Shown: piece by piece, positions 1-10,501 of the stretch
Layout: every line of letters starts with the position of its first letter
How positions within the stretch are numbered: the first letter of the stretch is position 1
From: JAENWD01 sp963796915
Lineage (GTDB): Bacteria > Acidobacteriota > Vicinamibacteria > Vicinamibacterales > JAENWD01
Length of the DNA stretch: 64,000 nt
Reading direction: 5' to 3'
Assembly: GCA_963796915.1 (NCBI GenBank)
Contig: CAWCNI010000004.1
Span: 1,240,001-1,304,000, forward strand
Program-made: the position numbers and the translations under genes
Notes under the pieces: model-generated
What the model saw: the letters and a program-made list of their open reading frames with translations, nothing else
What the model was told of the DNA's origin: nothing
Databases searched by the model: none

Positions 1-1076
<1,076 letters not shown>

Positions 1077-1112
1077 CCATCGTCATTCGTCCATCGTCCA
1101 TCGCCAATTCGA

Positions 1113-4100
1113 ATGACTGATTTCGTCCACCTGCACCTGCACACCGAGTACTCGCTGCTGGACGGCGCGTGCCGGATCGACGAGCTGCTGGAGCAGGTCA
1201 ATCGGCTCGGCATGCCGGCGGTGTCGGTCACCGAGCACGGCAACATGTTCTCGGCGATCACGTTTCACGACCACGCGCGCGAACATGGCGTGAAGCCGAT
1301 TCTGGGCTGCGAGGTGTATGTCGCGCCGGGGAGCCGTCACGATCGCGGCGGCCCGGTGTCGGAAAACTACAACCACCTGGTCCTGCTGGCCGAGACGCGT
1401 GAGGGCTGGCACAACCTGATCAAACTCGTGTCTGCCGGATACACCGAGGGGTTCTATCGAAAGCCCCGGATCGACAAGGACCTGCTCTCGCGTTACGGGC
1501 GCGGACTCATCGGCCTGAGCAGCTGCCTGAAAGGCGAGATCCCGTCGGCCCTGACGGCGGACCAGACGGCACGCGCGCTGACGGCGGCGGGGACGTTCCG
1601 CGACCTGCTCGGGCCCGAGAACTTCTTCCTGGAGCTCCAGTGGCACGGGATTGAGGAGCAGAAGATCGTCAATCGTGGGCTGGCGCCGATTGCCCGCGAT
1701 CTCGGGCTGCCGCTGGTGGCGACCAACGACGTCCACTACCTGCAGCACGGCGACCACGTCCCGCACGACGTGCTGCTCTGCATCGGCACCGGCCGCAGTG
1801 TCCACGACAAGGACCGCCTGCGCTATCACGGCGATCAGTTCTACCTGAAGACCGGCGACGAGATGGTCCGGACCTTTGGCGGCGAGTTCCCCGACGCCAT
1901 CGCGAACACCGTGCGCATCGCCGAGCGGTGCGATGTCGACCTGAGTGGCGCCGAGAACCACCTGCCGAACTTCGCGGTCCCGGAGGGCACGACGCTCGAT
2001 GAGTACTTCGAGCGCATGGTGCGCCAAGGGTACGCCGAGCGGCTGGAGCGCCTGCGCACAATCGCGGCGGCCGGCTCCCTGCGTCACACCCTCGAGGAGT
2101 ACGACCAGCGGCTGGCGTACGAGATCGAGATGATCAAGCGGATGCGGTACCCCGGATATTTCCTGATCGTCTGGGACTTCATCCGCTACGCGCGCGAGCA
2201 GGGCATCCCGGTCGGCCCGGGCAGAGGCTCGGCCGCGGGCAGCCTCGTCGCCTACTGCCTCCGGATCACCGACGTCGATCCGCTCCAGTACCGATCTGAT
2301 CTTCGAGCGGTTCCTCAACCCGGAACGCGTGTCCCTGCCGGATATCGACATCGACTTCTGCGAGCGGCGGCGCGGCGAGGTCATCGAGTACGTCACCCGG
2401 AAGTACGGCCGGGAGAACGTCGCGCAGATCATCACGTTCGGGACGATGAAGGCAAAGGCGGCGGTGCGGGACGTGGCCCGCGCGCTCGACATCCCGCTGG
2501 CCGAGGCCAACAAGGTCGCCAAGCTGATCCCCGCCGCGCTCGACATGACCATCGACAAGGCCGTCGAGGAGAACCCGGCCCTGGCGGAGCTCGAGAAGTC
2601 AGATCCGCGCGTCGGCGAGCTGCTCGGCGTCGCCCGGCGCCTCGAAGGCATGGCACGCCACGCCTCGACGCATGCCGCCGGCGTGGTCATCGCTCCCGGG
2701 CCGATCACGGACTACGCGCCGCTCTACAAGGGGGGCCGCGACGAAATCGTCACGCAATGGGCGATGAAGGAGATCGAGCGGGTCGGCCTCCTGAAGATGG
2801 ATTTCCTGGGTCTGAGCACCTTGACCCTGATCCACGACGCGCTCGGCGAGATCCGGCGGACCACCGGCACCACGCTCGACATCGACAGCATCCCGCTCGA
2901 CGACCCGAAGACCTACGACCTGTTCGGCGAGGGCCTGACCTTCGGCGTGTTCCAGTTCGAGAGCTCGGGCATGCGCGAGATCCTGCGCAAGGCCAAGCCA
3001 CAGCGCCTCGACGACCTGATCGCGCTCAACGCGCTGTACCGTCCCGGCCCGCTGCGCAGCGGCATGGTGGACGACTACATCGCGCGAAAGCAGGGGCGCA
3101 AGGAAATCACGTACGAGCTGGCGGCCCTGCAGCCGATTCTCGAGGACACCTACGGCGTCATCGCCTACCAGGAACAGGTCATGCGCGTGGCGGCGACGCT
3201 CGCCAGCTTCACCCTCGGCCAGTCCGACGTCCTGCGCAAGGCGATGGGGAAGAAGAACCCCGCCGTCATGCAGGCGCAGCGCGAGAAGTTCGTCACCGGC
3301 GCGGCGGCCAACGGCATCAGCGCGAAGAAGGCGACCAAGATTTTCGACCTGATGGAGCACTTCGCGGGCTACGGGTTCAACAAGTCGCACTCGACCACGT
3401 ATGCCTACCTGGCGTACCAGACTGCGTACCTGAAAGCGAACTATCCCTGGCATTTCGCGTCGGCGCTGCTGACGATCGAAGCGCAGAACACCGACAAGAT
3501 CGCTCTCTACCTCGGCGAGTCACGCGACCGCGGGATTCCTGTCCTGCCGCCTGACATCAACGAGAGCGAACTGCGCTTTACGGTGACGCCTGCCGGCGTC
3601 AGGTTCGGTCTCACCGCGATCAAGAATGTCGGCGAAGGCGCCATCGAGTCGATGCTCGACGCCAGGCGCGCACGCGGCCGCTTCGAGACGCTCAACGCGC
3701 TCTGCGAGGACCTCGACCTCCGGCTGGTCAACAAGCGCGTGCTCGAGGCGCTCGTCAAGGCCGGCGCCGTCGATTCGCTTGCGCCTCCGCAGATGACGGC
3801 GCTGCCGCTGCGGTCGTTGCGTCCTCGGCTGATGGCGGCGCTCGACGCGGCCGTGGAGCACGGCACGCGGGTCCAGCGCGATCGCGACCTGGGGCAGGCA
3901 GACCTGTTCGGCGGCGGAGGCGATCCGGGGCAGGGCATGCCGCCGGTCGTCCCGACGCTGCCGGAGACGCCGGCGTGGTCCGACATGGAGGTGCTGAACG
4001 CAGAGAAGGAGGCACTCGGCCTTTTCTGGACCGGGCACCCTGTCGACGGGCATGCCGCGGACCTGCGGGAGATCGGCGCGCGCACAATAGCGGAGCTCGA

Positions 4101-4680
4101 TGGCAGCGAGCCGGCGGCCGCCGTCCCTGGCGACGCGCCGGAGGTTCCTGCGCGGCCGGCGCCGCGTTCAGGCGAGGACATCAGCGTTGGCGGGATCATC
4201 TCCGCCGTCCGGCCGCTGAAGACCCGCAAGGGCGACCCGATGGCGGTGGCGACGCTCGAGGACTGCGACGGCAGCGTCGAAATCGTCGTCTTTCCGGAGA
4301 CGTTCAAGGCGTGCCGCGCCCTCGTCGAAGTCGGTACTCTGGTGCTCGTGAAGGGCAAGCTGGAGCGCGACGACGAGGCCGTGCGGGTGCTGGCGTCGGA
4401 GATGCTGCCGATGGGGACCGTGCGCGAGCGGCTGGCCAACGAGATGGCCATCACCGTCGCCGTGCCGCCGCACGGTCGCGAGACATTCGAGGCCCTGGCA
4501 GAGTTGTTCGCCCGTCACCGCGGTGACAAGCCGGTGACATTTCAGCTGATGCTCAAGGGCCAGCCGACGCCGCTGCGCGTCCGCGCCCAGGTGTCGGCAC
4601 ACATTCGCGTCAGGCCATCGGCTGGTCTGGTCGAGCAGGTCGAGAAGATCTGCGGGCCGGGCGCCGTGCACCTGCGATGA
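1113..4680 (+). CDS. dnaE: DNA polymerase III subunit alpha (one frameshift)
   Basis: Replicative DNA polymerase catalytic subunit. The N-terminal PHP domain starts HLHLHTEYSLLDG. The palm carries the catalytic aspartates in PDIDIDF (about residue 410) and a third in KMDFLGL. The C-terminal part has the HhH and OB-fold regions. The reading frame breaks at 2291-2292, where CC stands in place of an expected single C after VDPLQY. The next frame continues with DLIFERFLNPERV without loss. Joined, the protein is about 1188 residues, the normal DnaE1 length. As written, the first frame runs on to 3554 out of register and the second opens at a GTG at 2329. The gene is essential, so a sequencing indel is the likeliest cause. 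Confidence 0.95.
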
Positions 4681-4695
4681 GAGCCAGTGACGACC

Positions 4696-5688
4696 ATGCC
4701 TGAACTGCTGGAGTTTGAAGAACCGATCGGCGTGCTGCAGAAAGAGATCGAGGCGTTGTCGATGCTGCCCGTGACCACCGAGCGGGAGGCGGAGATCGAC
4801 AGCCTGAAGCGGCGGATCCAGTCGATCAGGGCGGACCTCTACCGTCAGCTGACGCCGTGGCAGCGCGTGCTGGTGGCGCGGCATCCGGAACGGCCGAGCA
4901 TTCTCGAATACGTGAACATGCTGTTCACCGAGTTCACCGAGATCCACGGCGATCGTCGTTTCGGCGATGATCACGCGATCGTGACCGGCACGGCACGCTA
5001 CAAGGGCGAGCCGGTGATGGTGGTTGGCCATCACAAGGGCGGCGCAGACACGAAGCAGAAGATTTTCCGGAACTTCGGCTACGCCCGTCCCGAGGGCTAT
5101 CGCAAGGCGCTTCGCGCGATGCAGATGGCGGAAAAGTTCAGCCGCCCGATCGTCGTCTTCGTCGACACGCCGGCGGCGTACCCCGGCATCGAGTCGGAAG
5201 AGCGCGGCATTGCGGAAGCCATCGCGCTCAATCTTCGCGAGATGGCGACCATCGACGTGCCGATTGTCGTGAACGTCTGCGGCGAAGGCGGCAGCGGCGG
5301 GGCACTCGGCCTCGCGATCGGCGACCGGATCCTGATGCACGAGTTCGCGGTGTACTCGGTGATCCCGCCGGAGGGATGCGCGGCGATCCTGTGGCGCGAC
5401 AGCGGGCGCAAGGTGGAGGCGGCCGAGGCGTTGAAGCTCACCGCACCCGACCTGCTCGGGCTCGGCATCGTCGACGAGATCGTGCCAGAGCCCGCCGGCG
5501 GCGCGCACACGAACCCGTCCGCCGCCGGCACGCTGCTCGACGCCGCGCTGACACACGCGCTTGGCGGCCTTCGCGGAATGACGCCTGCCGAACGCGTCGA
5601 GGCCCGCTATCAGAAGTTCAGGCGAATGGGCCGGCTTGGCCAGGACTTCGCCCAGTCGGTCGCCGACCCAGCCCCGGGCTCCGCATGA
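4696..5688 (+). CDS. accA: Acetyl-CoA carboxylase carboxyltransferase subunit alpha
   Basis: With AccD it transfers the carboxyl group from carboxybiotin to acetyl-CoA, giving malonyl-CoA for fatty acid synthesis. The N-terminal helical part (LEFEEPIGVLQKEIEAL) is followed by the crotonase-fold domain with the glycine-rich oxyanion motif GEGGSGGALG at about residue 196 and PPEGCAAILWRD. The length of about 330 residues is normal. The frame is also open from a GTG at 4687, but a GAG at 4681 sits better for the ATG at 4696. It begins 15 bases after dnaE and its stop overlaps the recJ start as ATGA. Confidence 0.96.
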   Translation: MPELLEFEEPIGVLQKEIEALSMLPVTTEREAEIDSLKRRIQSIRADLYRQLTPWQRVLVARHPERPSILEYVNMLFTEFTEIHGDRRFGDDHAIVTGTARYKGEPVMVVGHHKGGADTKQKIFRNFGYARPEGYRKALRAMQMAEKFSRPIVVFVDTPAAYPGIESEERGIAEAIALNLREMATIDVPIVVNVCGEGGSGGALGLAIGDRILMHEFAVYSVIPPEGCAAILWRDSGRKVEAAEALKLTAPDLLGLGIVDEIVPEPAGGAHTNPSAAGTLLDAALTHALGGLRGMTPAERVEARYQKFRRMGRLGQDFAQSVADPAPGSA

Positions 5689-7448
5689 TCGCGCCGATCT
5701 GGGTGCAGGAGCCGGGCGACCCGGCCGCTGCCGATCGCCTGGCGAGAGCACTGGGCGTCGAGCCGGTGATCGCACGACTGCTGGTCCTGCGCGGGATCGT
5801 CGACCCCGACGAGGCTGCCCGTTTCCTCAAGCCGTCGCTGTCACATCTGCACGATCCGCGTCGGATGGCCGGGCTCCCGGAAGCCGTCGCCAGAATCCGC
5901 CGCGCGCTGCAGGACAAGGAGCGCGTGTTCATCCACGGGGACTACGACGTGGATGGCATCACGTCGACGGTGATTCTGCGCCGGACGCTCGAGCTGCTCG
6001 GCGGCGACGTCGGCCACTTCATCCCCGACCGTCTCAAGGACGGCTACGGCCTGCAGCCGGCGACCATCGAACGCCTGCACGGCGAAGGCGCGCGCCTGAT
6101 CATCTCCGTGGATTGCGGCATCCGCGGCGACGACGCGGCACGCCGGGCGCTCGAGCTCGGCATCGACCTGATCATCACCGACCATCACGAGCCAGGTGCG
6201 ACACTCCCGCCAGCGCTGGCGGTGGTCAACCCGAAGCGGCACGACTGCGACTACCCGGAGAAGAACCTGGCGGGCGTCGGCGTTGCGCTCAAGGTGGTGC
6301 AGGCGCTCTGCACCGAATACGGCCAGGAGAAGTGGCTGCCGGGGTTCGTGAAGATCGCCGCGCTCGGCACGCTCGCGGACGTCGTGCCTCTGGTCGGCGA
6401 AAACCGCGTCATCGCCAGGATCGGGCTCGACCTGCTGACGCGAGGCCCTCACCGGGTCGGCCTGCAGGCCCTGATCAACGCGTCCGGCCTGGCGGGCAAG
6501 CGCATCGACGGGCATGACGTGAGCTTCGGCCTGGCGCCGCGCGTCAATGCCGCCGGCCGCATGAGCACGCCAGACATCGCCACGCGGCTCCTGCTGGCCA
6601 ACGACGACGCGCTGGCTGACGAGGCCCGGGAGCTGGCAGAGCAGCTCAATATCGAGAACACCCGCCGTCAGCAGGAAGAGGCCGCCATCGTGGCGGAGGC
6701 GCGCCGCGTGGTCGAGAACGATCCGGACATCGGCGCCCGTACCGTGCTGGTCGTCGCGGGCGAGGGCTGGCATCGCGGCGTGATCGGCATCGTCGCGAGC
6801 AAGCTGGTGGATGCGTTTCACCGGCCCGCGATCGTGTTGTCGATCGAGGCGGGCGCGGCCCACGGGTCGTGCCGGAGTATTCGCGGGTTCGACATGCTGG
6901 CGGCGCTCGAGTCCGCCGCCGAGGTGATGGTCCGCTTCGGCGGGCACAAGGCGGCTGCCGGCCTGGTCGTCGACAGCAGCCGGATCCGCGAGCTGCGGGC
7001 GCGCGTCAACGCGTTCGCCGATGAGCGCCTTGGTCCCGACGACCTGCGGCCGCGGCTGCGCATCGACGACGCGCTCGACTTCCGGGCGCTCACCGGCCCG
7101 GTGGCCGCGCAAGTGGTGGCCCTCGCGCCGTTCGGCATGGGCAACCCCAAGCCGGTCTTCATGGCCCGCGGCGTCGAGATTGCTGACGGTCCGCGCCGAC
7201 TCAAAGATCGACACCTCAAGATGGCGCTCCGGCAGCACGGCCGCGTGCTTCGCGCCATCGCCTGGCGCGGCGTCGAGCGGCATCCGTTTCTCGAGCAGCA
7301 TGCCGGTCCGGTGGACATCGCCTACTCGCTCGAGCAGAACGAATTCAACGGCGAGACCTACCTCGAGCTGACGCTTGCCGACATCCGGCCGGCGGCTGAG
7401 CCCGTACCCGTCGCGGCCGCGCCCAGCAGTGAACAGGTCGGCGCATGA
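5685..7448 (+). CDS. recJ: Single-stranded-DNA-specific exonuclease RecJ
   Basis: 5'-3' single-strand exonuclease of recombination and mismatch repair. The DHH phosphoesterase domain shows DYDVDGIT at about residue 86 and the DHH motif DHHEPG at about 166. The DHHA1 domain follows (FGGHKAAAG) and then a C-terminal OB fold. I place the start at the ATG overlapping the accA stop (ATGA, 5685-5688). The frame is open further upstream, but that stretch lies inside accA and does not resemble RecJ. Length is 587 residues, usual for the family. It overlaps the next gene by four bases. Confidence 0.95.
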   Translation: MIAPIWVQEPGDPAAADRLARALGVEPVIARLLVLRGIVDPDEAARFLKPSLSHLHDPRRMAGLPEAVARIRRALQDKERVFIHGDYDVDGITSTVILRRTLELLGGDVGHFIPDRLKDGYGLQPATIERLHGEGARLIISVDCGIRGDDAARRALELGIDLIITDHHEPGATLPPALAVVNPKRHDCDYPEKNLAGVGVALKVVQALCTEYGQEKWLPGFVKIAALGTLADVVPLVGENRVIARIGLDLLTRGPHRVGLQALINASGLAGKRIDGHDVSFGLAPRVNAAGRMSTPDIATRLLLANDDALADEARELAEQLNIENTRRQQEEAAIVAEARRVVENDPDIGARTVLVVAGEGWHRGVIGIVASKLVDAFHRPAIVLSIEAGAAHGSCRSIRGFDMLAALESAAEVMVRFGGHKAAAGLVVDSSRIRELRARVNAFADERLGPDDLRPRLRIDDALDFRALTGPVAAQVVALAPFGMGNPKPVFMARGVEIADGPRRLKDRHLKMALRQHGRVLRAIAWRGVERHPFLEQHAGPVDIAYSLEQNEFNGETYLELTLADIRPAAEPVPVAAAPSSEQVGA

Positions 7449-9748
7449 GATGGCAGCGTGTCTTGCGCCTGCTGCTGGTCGTCGTGGCGATCGCCACACT
7501 GGCGGGGATCTACGTGTCGATCCGCAAGCGGCCAAAGGGGACTGGCGACGGCGGCGTCCGGCGAGTCGATCCGAAAGCGATCGCCGAGAGCGCGCGCGGA
7601 CGCACGACGCAGGCCACGGGCATGAAGATTCCCGGCTACCTCGAGTTCGCGCGGTCGCTGACCTACGATGACGGCTCGCTGAAGTTCATCGAGCCGCGGC
7701 TCTTCACCACCCGATCGGGCCGCGATTTCGTGCTGACCGGCAAGGAAGCCTCGCTCGGCGCGAACCAGTCCCACATGGACGTTCACGGCAACGTCGTCCT
7801 CACGGCCAACGACGGGCTGAAAGTCACGACTGAGGAGGCCTCCTACAGCAGCGGGGAAGAGATCGTCCGGGCGCCGAAGCACGTGGAGTTCACGCGCGGC
7901 ACGCTCAGCGGCTCTGGCATGGGCATGAGCTACGACCAGAAGCGCGACGTCCTCTGGCTGCTCGATCAGGCCGTCATCAACGTCGCCCCCGACAAGGAGA
8001 GCGACGACCCCGGCGCCTCGGTCCACGCTGGCGCCGCGGGCCTGGCACGCCGCGAGAAATACATGCGCTTCGAGCGCGCGTTCACGGCCACGCGGTCCGG
8101 CCGGACGATGAAAGCCCTCACCGGCGTCTGGTACCTGACCGACGATCTCAAGAAGATCAAGGCTGTCGAGCTGCGGACGAATTCGAGCATCGTGCTGACA
8201 GAGGTCGCCGAGGGCGGCCTGCAGCGCCTCGACGCGAACGACATGAACATCACGTACGGCCCGGATGGCGAGACGATTCAGCGCGCCACGCTTTCCGGCG
8301 CCGCCGCGATCCAGATGGCCGGCACTGCCGGCAAGCCGGGACGTCAGATCGTTGGCGAGAACATCGACGTGACACTCGGCCCCGACAGCGCCATCACCGG
8401 CCTGCTCGCGCGCGACAAGGTGCAGCTGACCATTCCAGCCGACGGGGACACGCCTGCACGCGTCATTCGGGCGCCGGTGATGGAAGGGAAGGGCGAGGCC
8501 GGCAAGGGCCTGACCGCCGCCACCTTTCACGACAACATCGAGTTCCGCGAGCTCCGGGACCCGAACCCGCGCGTGGCGCACTCGCGCACGCTGGTGGTCG
8601 CCCTCTCCCCGGACGGCGGGCTCGACGACGCGCGGTTTGCAGGCGGGACGCGCTTCGAGGACGGCAACACCGTGGCGACGGCCCTCGATGCGCGATATCT
8701 GGTGAGCAAGGGCCGCCTGGAGCTGACCGGGCTGGTCGGCCCGCAGCCGCCGCAGGTGCAGGACGCACGGATCAGCGTCGTGGCGACCAAGATCGACATG
8801 GCCTTTGAAGGCCCGAAGATGATCGCGACCGGGTCGGTCCAAAGCGTCATGAAGGCGCAGAAGAAGGCCGACGACGGCAAGGGGGGCAAGCCGCCCGAGA
8901 AGGGCAAGGCAGTCGAGGGCAAGGGGACGAAGGCGCCCGCGGCGGGCGAGAAGGCGAAGGCGGACGAGAAAGGCAAGGCAGGCAAGGGGGCCGAAGGCGG
9001 CAAGGTCGAGCCGAAGACGCCGGGCATGTTGAAGGATGACCAGCCCGCAAACGTCACCGCCAACAGCCTCGATTACGACGGCGAGATCGACAAGGCGCTG
9101 TACACCGGCAGCGCGCGGCTCTGGCAGGGCGACACGGCAGTCTCGGGCGACGCGATTACAATCGACGAGAAGACCGGCGACCTCTATTCGCACGGGAGCG
9201 TGCGCTCCTCACAGGTGCTCGATCAGCTCGACGCGAAGACGAACGCGCACAAGAAGGTGCCGAGCATCGCCACGTCGGACGACATGCACTACGAAGACGC
9301 GTTGAACCGCGTGACCTATACGACCAACGCGCATATGGTGGGGCCGCAAGGGGACCTGCGCGCCGTCAAGATCGAGCTCTACATGGTCGAGGGCGGAGGC
9401 TCGCTGGACCGCGCCGAGGCGTACGACCAGGTGAACCTGAAGACCGAGGAGCGGATAGGCTATGGGGTGCGGCTCACGTACCTGGCGCCCGACGAGAAGT
9501 ACATCATGACGGGCACACCAACCAGGGTCGTGGAGACTGACAACTGCCGCGTCACGACTGGCAGGTCGGTGACTTTCTGGAGGGGGACTGATAGAGTTCT
9601 GGTCGATGGACAGCGACAGGTCCGGACGCTGACGACCAACCCTGGCACGTGCACGCCGGGCAGTCTCGCCGCGTCCCCGGCTGGCGCGCCGACGCCTTCG
9701 CCCACGTCACCCTCGCCCCCCAATCAGCCGCCCACCGTACCAAGATGA
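7445..9748 (+). CDS. LptC-LptA fusion, LPS export periplasmic bridge protein
   Basis: A 767-residue protein with an N-terminal membrane anchor (about residues 6-24, LRLLLVVVAIATLAGIY) and a long periplasmic part rich in OstA/LptA-type beta repeats. The first part fits LptC: an anchored domain in which a base state and a modified form alternate (LTGKEASLGA, DVHGNVVLTANDGL). The later part (from about 530) again reads like LptA (TANSLDYDGEIDKALYTGSARLWQGDTAVSGD). Between them lies a Lys/Gly/Glu-rich low-complexity stretch at about 468-528. The C-terminus is Pro/Ser/Thr-rich. lptB begins on the next base, which supports an Lpt role. LptC and LptA are normally separate proteins of roughly 190 residues each. 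The assignment rests on repeat character and context. Confidence 0.82.
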   Translation: MRWQRVLRLLLVVVAIATLAGIYVSIRKRPKGTGDGGVRRVDPKAIAESARGRTTQATGMKIPGYLEFARSLTYDDGSLKFIEPRLFTTRSGRDFVLTGKEASLGANQSHMDVHGNVVLTANDGLKVTTEEASYSSGEEIVRAPKHVEFTRGTLSGSGMGMSYDQKRDVLWLLDQAVINVAPDKESDDPGASVHAGAAGLARREKYMRFERAFTATRSGRTMKALTGVWYLTDDLKKIKAVELRTNSSIVLTEVAEGGLQRLDANDMNITYGPDGETIQRATLSGAAAIQMAGTAGKPGRQIVGENIDVTLGPDSAITGLLARDKVQLTIPADGDTPARVIRAPVMEGKGEAGKGLTAATFHDNIEFRELRDPNPRVAHSRTLVVALSPDGGLDDARFAGGTRFEDGNTVATALDARYLVSKGRLELTGLVGPQPPQVQDARISVVATKIDMAFEGPKMIATGSVQSVMKAQKKADDGKGGKPPEKGKAVEGKGTKAPAAGEKAKADEKGKAGKGAEGGKVEPKTPGMLKDDQPANVTANSLDYDGEIDKALYTGSARLWQGDTAVSGDAITIDEKTGDLYSHGSVRSSQVLDQLDAKTNAHKKVPSIATSDDMHYEDALNRVTYTTNAHMVGPQGDLRAVKIELYMVEGGGSLDRAEAYDQVNLKTEERIGYGVRLTYLAPDEKYIMTGTPTRVVETDNCRVTTGRSVTFWRGTDRVLVDGQRQVRTLTTNPGTCTPGSLAASPAGAPTPSPTSPSPPNQPPTVPR

Positions 9749-10474
9749 ATGGCGACGCTTAGGACCCACGAGCTGACGAAATCGTACGGCGGGCGCACCG
9801 TCGTGCGCAGTGTCAGCCTCCACGTGAACTCCGGCGAGATCGTCGGGCTGCTGGGGCCGAACGGCGCGGGGAAGACGACCACGTTCTACATGACCGTCGG
9901 CCTGACCGCCCCCGACTCGGGGCGTGTCACGCTCGACGAGCAGGACGTCACCGAAGATCCGATGTACGTGCGCGCCCGCAAGGGCCTCGGCTACCTGCCG
10001 CAGGAGGCGTCGATCTTCCGCGGGCTGACCGTCGAGCAGAACGTGCTCGCCATCCTGGAAACGCTCCCGCTCTCGCGCTCCGAGCGCCGGGAGCGCGCGG
10101 GCGCGCTGCTGGCCGAACTGGGCCTGACGACGGTGGCGGCGTCTCCCGCCTACACGCTGTCCGGCGGCGAGCGGCGCCGCGCCGAAATCACGCGAGCCCT
10201 CGTGATGTCCCCGAAGTTCATATTGCTCGACGAGCCGTTTGCCGGCATCGACCCGATTGCCGTCACCGACATCCAGAAGATCATCTTTCACCTCAAGGAG
10301 CGTGGCATCGGCGTGCTCATCACGGACCACAACGTCCGTGAAACGCTGCGCATCACCGACCGTGCCTACATCGTCACCGACGGCACGATCTTTCGCAGCG
10401 GGACACCGGCCAGCCTGGCCGGCGACGAAGAGGTCCGGCGGATTTATCTCGGGACCGACTTCCGCATGGATTAA
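9749..10474 (+). CDS. lptB: LPS export ABC transporter ATP-binding protein LptB
   Basis: Cytoplasmic ATPase that drives extraction of lipopolysaccharide by LptF/LptG. Walker A is GPNGAGKTT (residues 36-44), the signature is LSGGERRR (about 137) and Walker B is ILLDEPFAGID (about 158). These match LptB, including the typical Q-loop sequence YLPQEASIFRGLTV. Length is 241 residues, normal for the family. It starts directly after the LptC-LptA stop. Its membrane partner LptF-LptG is encoded far away at 31.2-33.5 kb. Confidence 0.96.
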   Translation: MATLRTHELTKSYGGRTVVRSVSLHVNSGEIVGLLGPNGAGKTTTFYMTVGLTAPDSGRVTLDEQDVTEDPMYVRARKGLGYLPQEASIFRGLTVEQNVLAILETLPLSRSERRERAGALLAELGLTTVAASPAYTLSGGERRRAEITRALVMSPKFILLDEPFAGIDPIAVTDIQKIIFHLKERGIGVLITDHNVRETLRITDRAYIVTDGTIFRSGTPASLAGDEEVRRIYLGTDFRMD

Positions 10475-10501
10475 GATGCCGAAGGGCATATTCGATTTTC
10501 C

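Noticed and set aside
1077..1112. Short CCATCGTC repeats between guaA and dnaE
   Set aside because: Three imperfect copies in 36 bases are too short and irregular to support as an element; noted as possible slippage.
1083..2708. 541-codon minus-strand open frame opposite dnaE
   Set aside because: It is a shadow frame of GC-rich coding sequence. The plus strand carries conserved DnaE motifs throughout, and the minus translation matches no family. The same holds for the other long antisense frames, for example 4168-5775, 7358-9193, 9707-11626, 14969-16660 and 29k-30.7k plus.
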